A stretch of 45,424 bases of DNA from Byssovorax sp. (GCA_025362495.1 JANYGI010000012.1:1-45424); one strand, 5' to 3'; shown: positions 30,105 to 38,954, counted from the stretch's first letter. A program made the numbers and translations. Notes: generated by a model from the letters alone, not told the origin.

Positions 30105-30566
30105 TCACCGCGGCGCCGGGCTCGCGTCCTCGGCGCCGAGCGTCTCGCCCGCGCCGTCGGGGGGGCTGATGATCACGTCGTCGTCGAGCGGCGCCATCTT
30201 GCACGCGCCGTCGAACTGCACGCCGCGATCGATGAAAATCGCCGGGGCATGCAGCGATCCCGTCACCTTGGAGGGCGCGTAGAGCTCGATGGCCTCGCGG
30301 GCGCGGATGTTGGCCTCGACCTCGCCGCCGGTGACGATGCAGCTCCCCACCAGGACCTCGCCCTTCACGAGCGCGCCCTCGCCGATCACGAGCACGTCTT
30401 CTCCGCGGATCTGGCCGCTGAAGCTCCCGTCGATGCGGACGCGGCCCTCGAAATAGAGCTTCCCCTCGAAGTGGGTGCCCCGCCCGAGCAGGGCGTTGAT
30501 CTCGGTGGGCCGATGGCCACCCCCGTCGCCGCGCCCCGATCCCGCGCCTGATTCACCGGACTCCAT
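30105..30566 (-). CDS. Bactofilin
   Basis: A 153-residue bactofilin (DUF583), a self-assembling right-handed beta-helix cytoskeletal protein. The core (about 25-125) has TEINALLGRGTHFEGKL, GRVRIDGSFSGQIRGEDVLVIG and a ladder of hexapeptide-like strands (VKGEVLV, VEANIRA, VTGSLHA). Flanks are polar: a Gly/Ser/Arg head and an acidic, Pro-rich tail, as usual. In Myxococcus bactofilins position ParABC machinery and shape cells. The ATG at 30566 gives the normal head. It is the first gene of a likely two-gene unit with the AddB-like nuclease. Confidence 0.93.
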   Translation of the reverse strand: MESGESGAGSGRGDGGGHRPTEINALLGRGTHFEGKLYFEGRVRIDGSFSGQIRGEDVLVIGEGALVKGEVLVGSCIVTGGEVEANIRAREAIELYAPSKVTGSLHAPAIFIDRGVQFDGACKMAPLDDDVIISPPDGAGETLGAEDASPAPR

Positions 30567-30833
30567 GCCCTCGAGCCTTAGCGAAGGGTCGTCAGCTTCG
30601 CAACGGGGGCGCGCGTCAGGGGAGTAACGGGGCGCCGTAACGGATCGAAATACTTCTGCAATTTCAACACAATGAGCCGGCTCGACGACGAGGTACGGTT
30701 TCTGCTTCCTGGATCTTCCCGGACAGGTGCCCCTCGTTGACGCGGGTAGGCACTTGTGAGAGACGCGGACTGCGCCCGAAAGGTCGCGGGGGTCAGCTCG
30801 CCCCACTGCGGCGGAAATTTGGAGAGGGTCGAC

Positions 30834-32264
30834 GTGAAGACGAAGTTGCGAACCATGTTGCTGGCGGCTGCCGGCGTGCTCGGGAGTGTCGCCGTAGCTC
30901 AGGCTCAGCCGGCTCCCGACCCTGCGCCCGCTGCGCCCCCTGCGCCCGCGCCCGTTGCGGCTCCGCCCGCCGCTGTGCCGCCCGCCCCGGCTCCGCCCGT
31001 CGTCGCCCCGGCCCCCGCCGTCGCGCCTCCTCCGGTCGCCGCCCAGCCCGCGACGATGGTAGCCCCGGGCGCGCCCGCCGCTGCCGAGCCGGCCGGCGTC
31101 GCCCCCGCAGCGATGCCTGCGGCGCCGCCGCCGGTCGTGGCCGCTCCCGTCAACTGGGGCGGCGCGCCGCCGCCGGCCGACACCACGGCGCCCGCCGTCG
31201 TGGCGAAGAAGCCGAACCCGTTCGGGTTCACCCGCTTCACCTGGAACAACTCGGGCTCGACGAAGATCTTCGGCGTCGGCGGCGACTACATCGGCACCGA
31301 GGACGAATCCTACACGATGGATTTCGGCCTCAACCTTCGTTACTCGTTCCTCAACACGCCCGATACCAAGGCGTATGTGAACGTGTCGGGCGGCGTCGAG
31401 GTCGAGCTCACCAACAGCGACACGACGACGAAGCAGCACGAGCCCCTGCTCCGCGACACCGGCGTCGGCGTCGGCGTCACGCGCGCCCTCTTCCAGACCG
31501 CCGACAAGGAGACGAAGACCAGCTGGCTCATCAGCGGCGGCCTCTCGCTCCCGACCTCGAAGGCCAGCCAGTCCACGGGCAAGTACCTCGGGACGAGCAT
31601 CACCACCGGCCTCATCCACGCGCAGAAGCTCGCGGGCTCCAAGGCCGACTGGTTCCCGGACGTGCTCCTCTTCGGCACGATCAACTGGGGTCACTCGTTC
31701 ACCCGCGGCACCACGCCGACGACGACGGACATCAACGTCACCAGCATCCCGCGGCAGCGCCTCTGCGACGCCGGTGGCTGCCTGAGCGACGGCTCGGATC
31801 AGCTCGCCGGCGGCTACCTGACCCACGACCGGATCAAGCTCAACGCGACGTACTACCTGAGCATCTACAAGGACATCCTCTCCTTCGGCAACAGCTGGGA
31901 AATCGAGGAGAAGTTCAAGTACGCGCCCTCTCCCGACGGGGTCTGTCAGCCGCTGGCGACGGGCTGCGCGCCGGTCGGCCACGCGAGCACCGATCCGACG
32001 AACCGCAACGTCACCACGACGTTCGACGTCTCGCTCAGCTACGCCGTCCCGGAGAACCTCGGCCGCGTCGATCTCGGGTACGTGAACACCAGCGGGCAGC
32101 TCGCCGACAACGGCACCTACCGCAGCGTGTTCTACGGCCCCGACGCGCAGTTCTACGCCAACCTCGTGGCCTACTTCGACGGCATCTACGACAAGGCCGC
32201 CAGCAAGCCGGACGCGAACACCAAGCAGCGGATTGGCTCGCTCCCCCGCTTCAACGCGCGGTAG
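30834..32264 (+). CDS. Outer-membrane beta-barrel protein with Pro/Ala-rich head
   Basis: A 476-residue protein. The start is GTG 30834, because GGAGAGGG lies 5 bases upstream and the frame then opens with the signal peptide KTKLRTMLLAAAGVLGSVAVAQAQ. A Pro/Ala-rich segment of ~95 residues follows. From about residue 125 to the end are alternating amphipathic strands such as YTMDFGLNLRYSFLN, SWLISGGLSLPTS and VDLGYVNTSGQL, the last ending in an aromatic-poor SLPRFNAR. A cysteine pair (LCDAGGCL) may form a disulfide. A porin or structural barrel is likely; substrate unknown. A stem-loop follows the stop. Divergent from the bactofilin gene with 267 bp between the two starts, containing both promoters, which I cannot place. 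Confidence 0.82.
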   Translation: MKTKLRTMLLAAAGVLGSVAVAQAQPAPDPAPAAPPAPAPVAAPPAAVPPAPAPPVVAPAPAVAPPPVAAQPATMVAPGAPAAAEPAGVAPAAMPAAPPPVVAAPVNWGGAPPPADTTAPAVVAKKPNPFGFTRFTWNNSGSTKIFGVGGDYIGTEDESYTMDFGLNLRYSFLNTPDTKAYVNVSGGVEVELTNSDTTTKQHEPLLRDTGVGVGVTRALFQTADKETKTSWLISGGLSLPTSKASQSTGKYLGTSITTGLIHAQKLAGSKADWFPDVLLFGTINWGHSFTRGTTPTTTDINVTSIPRQRLCDAGGCLSDGSDQLAGGYLTHDRIKLNATYYLSIYKDILSFGNSWEIEEKFKYAPSPDGVCQPLATGCAPVGHASTDPTNRNVTTTFDVSLSYAVPENLGRVDLGYVNTSGQLADNGTYRSVFYGPDAQFYANLVAYFDGIYDKAASKPDANTKQRIGSLPRFNAR

Positions 32265-32271
32265 TCTCGAT

Positions 32272-32289
32272 GGGGCCGCAAGCGGCCCC
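32272..32289. terminator. GC-rich stem-loop after the beta-barrel gene
   Basis: GGGGCCGC-AA-GCGGCCCC is a perfect 18-base dyad beginning 7 bases after the stop of the beta-barrel gene. It is not followed by a T-run. It probably ends or protects that transcript before the DUF503 gene. Confidence 0.5.
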
Positions 32290-32339
32290 AAGCCCCGGCG
32301 CGCATGGCGCGCCCTTGTTTCTACAAGTACCCCTACAAG

Positions 32340-32699
32340 ATGTTCGTCGGTGTCCTGCGGGTGAGCCTCTCGATTGTTGGAGCTCGCTCGCTCAAGGACA
32401 AGCGCAGCGTCGTGCGCTCCTTCAAGGAGCGGGTGCAGGCGCGGATCAAGGTCTCGATCGCCGAGGTCGGGGGCCTCGACGATCCGCGGCGCGCCACGCT
32501 CGGGATCGCCGTGGTATCGAACGACGCCGCGGTGTGCGATCACGTGCTCGCGGACGTCGCGGCGATGGCGAACACCCTGCCCGATGCCATTCTCACCGAC
32601 CGCGCGACCGAGATCGTCGCCTTCGGTGAGGGCGGCAGCAGCATCGCGGGTGGGCTGGAGCTGCGCGGCAGCGACGACGACGAGGAGAACGGCGAATGA
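32340..32699 (+). CDS. DUF503 (YlxP-like) protein
   Basis: A 119-residue protein of the DUF503/YlxP family, usually encoded beside rbfA and linked to ribosome maturation. Signature: MFVGVLRVSLSIVGARSLKDKR, then SIAEVGG and LGIAVVSNDA. An acidic tail (SDDDEENGE) is present. An in-frame ATG 36 bases upstream (MARPCFYKYPYK) would add sequence that the family lacks, so 32340 is used. Its stop overlaps the rbfA start in ATGA, so the two are coupled. The usual upstream genes nusA and infB are absent here. Confidence 0.9.
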   Translation: MFVGVLRVSLSIVGARSLKDKRSVVRSFKERVQARIKVSIAEVGGLDDPRRATLGIAVVSNDAAVCDHVLADVAAMANTLPDAILTDRATEIVAFGEGGSSIAGGLELRGSDDDEENGE

Positions 32700-33058
32700 G
32701 CGAGGTCAAGCGGGCGACACGGGTAGGCGAGCGCCTCCGAGAAGAGCTGGCAAACGTGGTGCGCAGCCTCGAAGATCCGCGCATCGTCGGGGTGATGATC
32801 TCCCGCATCGAGCTCACCGACGATCTCCAGCTCGCCCGCGTCTACGTGCGCCACGCCACGAGCTCCGGGCCGGCCCAGGTGAAGGCGCTGCTCCGCGGGC
32901 TCGAGGCCGCCTCGGGCAAGCTGCGCAAGGAGACGGCGCGCGCCATGAAGCTCCGCTACGCGCCGACGCTGCGCTTCTATTACGACGAGGCCCCCGACAA
33001 GATGGATCGCATCGAAGAGCTGCTCCGCGAAGTGAAAGAGACCAAACCCAGCGAGTGA
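32696..33058 (+). CDS. rbfA: Ribosome-binding factor A
   Basis: A 120-residue single KH-domain protein that assists 30S subunit maturation (16S 5'-end processing, cold adaptation). Family features: RATRVGERLREELANVVRSL, EDPRIVGVMISRIELTDDLQLARVYV, LRKETARAMKLRYAPTLRFYYD and MDRIEELL near the end. Length is normal. It overlaps the DUF503 stop by four bases. A GC-rich hairpin follows. Confidence 0.96.
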   Translation: MSEVKRATRVGERLREELANVVRSLEDPRIVGVMISRIELTDDLQLARVYVRHATSSGPAQVKALLRGLEAASGKLRKETARAMKLRYAPTLRFYYDEAPDKMDRIEELLREVKETKPSE

Positions 33059-33064
33059 ATCGCG

Positions 33065-33092
33065 GGCGCCAAAGCCCCCTGCGGCTGGCGCC
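33065..33092. terminator. Hairpin after rbfA
   Basis: GGCGCCA and TGGCGCC form the outer stem, with inner GCC/GGC pairing, 6 bases after the rbfA stop. There is no T-run. It likely closes the DUF503-rbfA transcript. Confidence 0.45.
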
Positions 33093-33128
33093 TTCAGCGA
33101 AAGCACCGCGCGCGCGCGCTGGAAGCGC

Positions 33129-33155
33129 TTGACACGAAAGGCGAGGCGCTATCGT
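33129..33155 (+). promoter_or_regulatory. Possible promoter of the lipase-like gene
   Basis: A consensus TTGACA (33129-33134) is followed after 15 bases by TATCGT (33150-33155), 33 bases before the ATG at 33189. The -35 match is exact; the spacing is shorter than the usual 16-18, so the call is tentative. Confidence 0.35.
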
Positions 33156-33188
33156 CTGGGAGGGAATTCTTCCGACGAAAGATCGATC

Positions 33189-35678
33189 ATGCGCACCTCG
33201 CCTTCGTGGACCCCGCTCCGCCTCCTCGGAACCCTTGGAATCGCCTCGTTCGTGTGGGCTGCGTGTGACCGCGTCCCGCCCCCGTCGGCCGGCAGCGAGG
33301 CCGCGGGGGACGTGGCGTCGAGCTCGGGCGCGGGCGGCGGCGGCGGCGCGGGCGGCGACTCTGGCAGCGGCGGAATGGTGATGTCAGCGCCGATCGAGGC
33401 GCGCTTCGCCCTCGGCTCGGCGGTCCCCGATTTCCTCGCGGTGCCCTTCCCGAGCGATCTCTACCTCGACGGCAAAGGCCACATCGGGGCGATGCCCAAG
33501 CTCAGCGACTACGTGCTCAGCGGCTCGCAGTTCGTGAGCGCCGGGCTCGGGCAGCTCGACGGCTTCGGCACCACCGCAGGGGCCATCTTCGCCATCGACG
33601 ATCACACCGGGATGAAGGTCGCGCCGGCGGCGATCGACGGCGCCACCCTCCCGCAGAAAGAGGCCGACAGCACCGCCGCCACGGCCACGGCGATGCTCGT
33701 CGATCTCGACGCCAAGACGGCCGCCACGGCGCTCGTCCCGGCCCGCGTCGACTACCACTCTGACGCGCCCAACGGCTCCACCGCACCGCCGCTCCTCGTC
33801 ATCTTTCCGGCGCGCGGGATCGTGCTCGCCGAGAAGCATCATTATGCCGCGGTGCTGACGACCGGGGTCCACGCCAAGGACGGCACGCCCGTCGCCGCCA
33901 GCGCCAGGTTCGTGGCGATCCGCGACGGCAAGGCCCGCTCCACCGCCGGCGAGAAGCTCTATGGCACCGCCGTCGACAAGATTGCCACTCTCGTCCCGGC
34001 GCTCGCCGACAAGAGCAAGATCGCCGCGATCGCCGTCTATACCACCCACGGGATGAGCCACGAGATCGCCGATCTGCGCGCCGCCTTCACCAAGGCCACG
34101 CCGCCGGCCCTCAAGTGGGACGCGGCCACCCTCGCGCCGATGGGAGGAGGCCTGTTCGCCAATTCGCCGCTCCCGTCGGGCTACACCTCGACGCTCGACA
34201 AGTGGCTGGGCACGCCCGCGCAGCTCGCGGACATGACCGACGATCCCGCCGACGATCAGGCGACAGGGCTCGCCCACGACGCGCTCGCCGTGATCGGCAC
34301 GGCCGTGTACAGCGCGCCCAACCTGCTGCTCGAGAACGCCAACGGCTTCAACGATCCGACCCACCACACCTTCGCCCGGGACACCGCGGGCAAGCCGATC
34401 GTCAACCCGGCCAAGACCACCTCGAAGATCTGGATGACGCTGGCGCTGCCCAAGTCGCCGGTGCCGGCGGCGGGGTTCCCCACGATCATCGTGCAGCACG
34501 GCCTCAGCGGCGATCGATCGATCATCCTCTCGGTGGCCAACACCTTCGCCAAGCAGGGCTGGGCCACGGTCGCCATCGAGTCGACCACCTTCGGCGCCCG
34601 GGCCTCGGAGGCGCCGAATGTCGTCGACTCCACCACGGTGTTCCCCTGGAACATGACCTCTGGCTACAAGGGCCCTGACGGCTTCGTCGACGTGCCCAAC
34701 GGCTCGACCGACTTCTTCGGCGGCCTCCGCAGCCTCGGCGCGGTGCGCGATCAGATGCGCCAGTCGGTCCTCGACATCGGCAGCGCCGTCGACGTGATCC
34801 GGAACCCGACGCTCGATCTAGGCCCGCTCCTCGCCGCCGTCCCCGGGGCCAAGCTCGATCCCACCAAGATTGCCTATCTCGGGAACTCCCTCGGTGGACT
34901 GATGGGCTCGATGGTCGCGGCGATCGATCCCCACCTGAAGACGTACGTGCTCAACGTCGCCGGAGGAGGCCTGATGCTCGAGCTCGGCGCCAACTCCCCC
35001 AACATCGCCAGCTCGCTCAGCCAGGCCGCCGCGCTCAACTTCGGCTTCGCCAACGGGCGCTTCGCCGCCGGACACCCGATCTTGCAGCTCCTCCAGCACA
35101 TCGTCGATCCCGGCGATCCGCTGCTCTACGCGGGCAACATCATCACGGCGCCGATCACCATGAACGGCGTCCAGAACTCGCGCAAGGACGTGATCCAGAT
35201 CGAGGCGCTCTGGGACGAGACGGTGGCCAACGCGTCCAACGAGGCCCTGGCGCGCGCCGCCGGCTTCCCCCTCGCCGAGCCGAGCGTGGGGTCGATGGCC
35301 GGTGTCCCGCTCGGCTCCGCGATGCCGAGCGGTGGAGTCATCTCCGGCGTCCCGATGGCCGGCACGACGGCGGTGCTGGTCCAGGCCGGGCCCGCCACGC
35401 ACTCGTCGGATCTCTTCTCGGCGAAGGGCAAGCACCACTTCAAACACCCGACGGCGCTGTTCGACACGCTCGATCCCTTCCCCGTCCTCCCCGGCGATTT
35501 CTCGATCAACGAGCCGTATCTCCCGCTTCAAACGATGATGACCGGGTTCTTCGCCGGCGCGTTCAAGGGTGGTATGGCCCCTCCGGTCTCGGGGTTCCCC
35601 ACCCCGGCCCTCGACTTCGACGGTGACGGCTTCCCCGACGCGACCGACGCCGCCCCCGAAGATCCGACGTCGCACTGA
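33189..35678 (+). CDS. Large lipoprotein with alpha/beta-hydrolase (bacterial lipase-like) fold
   Basis: An 829-residue exported protein. The signal peptide ends at Cys26 (FVWAAC), though the lipobox -3 residue is atypical. A Ser/Gly linker (SSSGAGGGGGAGGDSGSGG) follows. The first half (about 70-400) resembles the N-terminal beta domain of VolA-type bacterial lipases; the second half is an alpha/beta-hydrolase with IIVQHGLSGDRS and the nucleophile elbow GNSLGG (Ser567). The tail DFDGDGFPDATDAAPEDP is a calcium-binding, thrombospondin-type-3-like motif. It probably acts on lipids or esters at the cell surface. The class V aminotransferase gene begins one base after its stop. Confidence 0.85.
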   Translation: MRTSPSWTPLRLLGTLGIASFVWAACDRVPPPSAGSEAAGDVASSSGAGGGGGAGGDSGSGGMVMSAPIEARFALGSAVPDFLAVPFPSDLYLDGKGHIGAMPKLSDYVLSGSQFVSAGLGQLDGFGTTAGAIFAIDDHTGMKVAPAAIDGATLPQKEADSTAATATAMLVDLDAKTAATALVPARVDYHSDAPNGSTAPPLLVIFPARGIVLAEKHHYAAVLTTGVHAKDGTPVAASARFVAIRDGKARSTAGEKLYGTAVDKIATLVPALADKSKIAAIAVYTTHGMSHEIADLRAAFTKATPPALKWDAATLAPMGGGLFANSPLPSGYTSTLDKWLGTPAQLADMTDDPADDQATGLAHDALAVIGTAVYSAPNLLLENANGFNDPTHHTFARDTAGKPIVNPAKTTSKIWMTLALPKSPVPAAGFPTIIVQHGLSGDRSIILSVANTFAKQGWATVAIESTTFGARASEAPNVVDSTTVFPWNMTSGYKGPDGFVDVPNGSTDFFGGLRSLGAVRDQMRQSVLDIGSAVDVIRNPTLDLGPLLAAVPGAKLDPTKIAYLGNSLGGLMGSMVAAIDPHLKTYVLNVAGGGLMLELGANSPNIASSLSQAAALNFGFANGRFAAGHPILQLLQHIVDPGDPLLYAGNIITAPITMNGVQNSRKDVIQIEALWDETVANASNEALARAAGFPLAEPSVGSMAGVPLGSAMPSGGVISGVPMAGTTAVLVQAGPATHSSDLFSAKGKHHFKHPTALFDTLDPFPVLPGDFSINEPYLPLQTMMTGFFAGAFKGGMAPPVSGFPTPALDFDGDGFPDATDAAPEDPTSH

Positions 35679-35679
35679 C

Positions 35680-36867
35680 ATGCGCGGCGCCGCTCTCCGG
35701 GCCCGCTGGACGCTCGATCCGGCGATCACCTTCCTCAACCACGGCTCCTTCGGGGCGTGCCCGGTTGACGTGCTGGAGGCGCAGCGCGAGATCCGCGCGC
35801 GCCTCGAGCGCGAGCCGGTGCGCTTCTTCGTGCGCGAGTACGAGGCCTTGCTCGACGAGGCCCGCGCCGTCGTGGCGGCCCTCGTCGGCGCGGACGAGGC
35901 CGATCTCGGCTTCGTCACCAACGCCACCGCGGGCGTCAACACCGTGCTGCGGTCGCTCCGGCTCGCCCCCGGCGACGAGCTCCTCACCACCGATCACGCC
36001 TACAACGCCTGCCGCAACGCCCTCGAGTTCGTGGCGGCGCGGGCCGGGGCGCGCGTCGTCGTCGCGGCCATTCCCTTCCCGCTGGCCGGCGCGGATCACG
36101 TCGTCAACGCCGTGCTCGCCCGGGTGACACCGCGGACGCGGCTCGCGCTGATTGACCACATCACCAGCCCGACGGCGCTGATTTTCCCGCTGGATCGCCT
36201 CGTCGCCGAGCTCGCGGCCCGGGGCGTCGACACGCTCGTCGACGCCGCCCACGCGCCCGGGATGGTGCCGATGGATGTCCGCGGGAGCGGCGCCGCGTAC
36301 ACCACAGGCAACCTCCACAAGTGGCTGTGCGCGCCCAAGGGAGCGGCGTTCCTCCACGTGCGCCGCGATCGACAGGCCGGGATCCGGCCGCTCTCCATCA
36401 GCCACGGGGCCAGTGCGCCTCGCCCGGATCGCTCGCGTTTCAGGCTGGAATTCGACTGGACTGGCACCGAGGATCCCTCGGCGGCGCTGGCCGTCCCCGC
36501 GGCGATCCGGTTCCTCGAAGGGCTGCTCCCCGGCGGGCTCCCGGCGCTGATGGCCTCGAATCACACCGCAGCGCTGGCGGCGCGACAGGCGCTCTGCGCG
36601 GCCATCGGCGTCGAGCCGCCCTGCCCGGACAGCATGGTGGGCTCGATGGCGTCGGTGCTCCTGCCCGGCCCGGCGACTCCGCTCACCGGCGCGCAGCCGA
36701 TTGACCCGCTCCAGGAAGCCCTGTTCACGGGCCACGGGATCGAGATACCCGTGTTCCCCTGGCCCCAGCTCGGGCAGCGGATCCTCCGCGTCTCGACGCC
36801 GATCTACATCGACGCGGCCGAGACTGCCGTGCTCGTCGCCGCGCTGAAGACGCTCGGCGTCGGCTGA
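35680..36867 (+). CDS. Class V aminotransferase-fold PLP enzyme (isopenicillin N epimerase / EgtE-like)
   Basis: A 395-residue PLP enzyme. It shows FLNHGSFGACP at the start, DAAHAPG (Asp188, PLP ring nitrogen) and the Schiff-base lysine in TTGNLHKWLCAPKG (Lys214), the signature of the isopenicillin N epimerase-like branch. EgtE, the C-S lyase of ergothioneine synthesis, belongs to this fold, and egtB lies only 3 bp away in convergent orientation. That makes an EgtE role attractive but unproven; cysteine desulfurase-like and epimerase-like roles remain open. The ATG at 35680 is chosen because the longer frame is inside the lipase gene. It is translationally coupled to that gene. Confidence 0.88.
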   Translation: MRGAALRARWTLDPAITFLNHGSFGACPVDVLEAQREIRARLEREPVRFFVREYEALLDEARAVVAALVGADEADLGFVTNATAGVNTVLRSLRLAPGDELLTTDHAYNACRNALEFVAARAGARVVVAAIPFPLAGADHVVNAVLARVTPRTRLALIDHITSPTALIFPLDRLVAELAARGVDTLVDAAHAPGMVPMDVRGSGAAYTTGNLHKWLCAPKGAAFLHVRRDRQAGIRPLSISHGASAPRPDRSRFRLEFDWTGTEDPSAALAVPAAIRFLEGLLPGGLPALMASNHTAALAARQALCAAIGVEPPCPDSMVGSMASVLLPGPATPLTGAQPIDPLQEALFTGHGIEIPVFPWPQLGQRILRVSTPIYIDAAETAVLVAALKTLGVG

Positions 36868-36870
36868 CGA

Positions 36871-38145
36871 TCAGGCGTCGCGCGCGAGGCGCAGGCCGCT
36901 GAACTGCCACCGCGCCGAGGCCGGGAAGAAGTTCCGGTACGAGGCGCGGATGTGCGAGGCCGGCGTGGCGCACGAGCCGCCGCGCAGCACGATCTGGTTG
37001 CACATGAACTTGCCGTTGTACTCGCCGAGGGCGCCGTCGAGCGGGCGGAATCCCGGATACGACGAGTACGCGCTCGAGGTCCATTGCCAGACGTCACCGA
37101 ACATCTGCCGCGGGTGCGTGAGCGCCGGATCCGGCGGCGCCGCCGGCCGGGGATGGAGCGCGAGGCCGTCGGCGAAGGTGCCTTGCAGCGGGGCGCCCTC
37201 GGCGGCGATCTCCCACTCTGCTTCGGTCGGTAGCCGCGCGCCGGCCCACCGCGCGAAGGCGTCGGCCTCGTAGTAGCTCAGGTGGCAGACTGGCTCGTTC
37301 GGGACCACGGGGCGGACGCCGTCGAGCGTCGCCGCTTCGAGCATATCGCCCTTGCGAGCCCAGTAGAGCGGCATCGTCCAGCGCTCGGCCTTCACCGCCG
37401 CCCAGCCGTCGGAGAGCCAGAGCTCGGGGCGCGTGTATCCCCCGTTCGACATGAAGCCGAGGTATTCGCCGCAGGTCACAAGTCGATCGGCGAGGAGGAA
37501 CGCGCGCTGATAGACGGAGTGGCGCGGACCCTCGTTGTCGAAGGAGAACCCCGCGCCGTCGTGGCCAATCTGCCGGACGCCCTCGTCGTGGGCAATCCAG
37601 CCCATCGGCCCGGCGTCAGGGGCCCTGGGGCGCGGAGGCGCGCTCTCGCGGTAGGCGGGCCGGAGCGGGTTCGACGCGAGGGCGTGGAGGATGTCGGTCA
37701 GGAGCAGCTCCTGGTGCTGCTGCTCGTGGTGGAGACCGAGCTCGATCACGGGGCCGAGCGCGGCGAAACGCTCCGCGCTCATCTCCTTCAGCGCCTGACC
37801 GACGCGACGATCGACGTCGGCGCGATAACGACGCACCTCGTCGAGCGAGGGCCGCGAGAGCATGCCGCGGCGTGGCCGCTCGTGGCGCGGCCCTTCGGCC
37901 TCGTAATACGAGTTGAAGAGGAACCCGTAGCGCGGGTTGAACGGCGCCTCGCCGAGCGGCAGCAGCACGAAGTTCTCGAAGAACCAGGCCGTGTGCGCGA
38001 GGTGCCACTTCGTCGGGCTGGCGTCCGGCATCGACTGGAGGCCGCAGTCCTCGGCCGAGAGCGGCCGGTGGAGCGTATCCGTGAAGCCGCGGACCTCGGT
38101 GAAGCGCCGGCCGAGCTCGTCTCGCGAAGGAGTGATCGCAGGCAT
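36871..38145 (-). CDS. egtB: Ergothioneine biosynthesis sulfoxide synthase EgtB
   Basis: Non-heme iron enzyme that joins hercynine to gamma-glutamylcysteine (or cysteine) with oxygen to give the sulfoxide precursor of ergothioneine. At 424 residues it has the family length. The N-terminal DinB-like half supplies the iron ligands: His51 in WHLAHTAWFFE and His140/His144 in HHEQQHQEL. The C-terminal FGE-like half shows RLPTEAEWEIAA, GDVWQWTSSAYSSYPGF, RGGSCATP and the family ending SYRNFFPASARWQFSGLRLARD. All motifs are intact. The hercynine-forming methyltransferase EgtD is not in the window. Convergent with the class V aminotransferase gene (3 bp). Confidence 0.95.
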   Translation of the reverse strand: MPAITPSRDELGRRFTEVRGFTDTLHRPLSAEDCGLQSMPDASPTKWHLAHTAWFFENFVLLPLGEAPFNPRYGFLFNSYYEAEGPRHERPRRGMLSRPSLDEVRRYRADVDRRVGQALKEMSAERFAALGPVIELGLHHEQQHQELLLTDILHALASNPLRPAYRESAPPRPRAPDAGPMGWIAHDEGVRQIGHDGAGFSFDNEGPRHSVYQRAFLLADRLVTCGEYLGFMSNGGYTRPELWLSDGWAAVKAERWTMPLYWARKGDMLEAATLDGVRPVVPNEPVCHLSYYEADAFARWAGARLPTEAEWEIAAEGAPLQGTFADGLALHPRPAAPPDPALTHPRQMFGDVWQWTSSAYSSYPGFRPLDGALGEYNGKFMCNQIVLRGGSCATPASHIRASYRNFFPASARWQFSGLRLARDA

Positions 38146-38240
38146 CGCCCAGGCTTGTCGAGCGACGACGCCGCGAGGTCAAGGCGCGCACACGGAATCC
38201 ACGCCGCCGTCGCCGCGCGCGGCCGGCGATTGCGGCCGGA

Positions 38241-38948
38241 TCAGTGCTTGATCTTGCTCAAGTGCGTGATGTACCAGCGGCCCTGCCAGGTGATGATCGT
38301 GCGGACCTCGAGGCTCTCGCTCTTGCCGTCGACGGTGAAGTGGAGCTTGCCGCGGTACGAGCGGTGGTAGCCGATCTTGTTGCCCTCTTCGCCGGGCTTC
38401 ACCCACGTCGGCTTCGATCCGATCTCGAACTTCTCGAACGCGACGCCGTCCCACGATTTACGCTTCTTGTGCAGCGCGTGGACGTCAGCGCCGAAGGTGC
38501 GGTGGAGCTGCTGCCAGTACTTGTCCGGGCCCTTCACGTCCTTGAGCGGGATGAACGGCGCCTCTGGAAACCAGAAGGGATCGCCGAGCTTCGGATCGTC
38601 GTGGATCACCGCGTCCAGAAGGCCTTTTGCGCGATCTTGAAGCTCGGGGCCCTCGGTCGGCGGGACGTTGTTGTCGGCGACGATCGGCGCCGCGGCCTCG
38701 ACGGGCGCTGCGGGCGCGGCAGCAGGAGCGGCCGTATCGACGGCGGCAACCGCGCTGGCGATGGGCGCGGCGGCGCTGGCGCTGGCCGCCGGAGGCGTCG
38801 CGCTGGCCGAGGCGATCGGCGCCGCAGAGGGCGCGATCACGGCCGACGGCGCGTCGGGCTTCGGCGACGAATTGGCGCAGCCGAGCAGCAGCGCGAGGCC
38901 GAGCGCGGGGAAGGATCGACGGAGGTGGGGGAGAAGAAGGATCGCCAC
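38241..38948 (-). CDS. Ala/Pro-rich lipoprotein, 235 residues
   Basis: A signal peptide with lipobox LLLGC (Cys24) is followed by an Ala/Ser/Pro-rich linker (about 30-95). A globular C-terminal part (about 100-235) contains DDPKLGDPFWFPEAPFIPLKDV, KYWQQLHRTFGADV, HALHKKRKSWDGV and WQGRWYITHLSKIKH. No family recognised. The start is GTG 38948, set by an ideal ribosome-binding site; the in-frame ATG at 38984 would place that site inside the gene. It lies 55 bp after the modular OmpA gene on the same strand and may be co-transcribed, which suggests a cell-envelope role. Confidence 0.8.
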   Translation of the reverse strand: MAILLLPHLRRSFPALGLALLLGCANSSPKPDAPSAVIAPSAAPIASASATPPAASASAAAPIASAVAAVDTAAPAAAPAAPVEAAAPIVADNNVPPTEGPELQDRAKGLLDAVIHDDPKLGDPFWFPEAPFIPLKDVKGPDKYWQQLHRTFGADVHALHKKRKSWDGVAFEKFEIGSKPTWVKPGEEGNKIGYHRSYRGKLHFTVDGKSESLEVRTIITWQGRWYITHLSKIKH

Positions 38949-38954
38949 TCTCGA

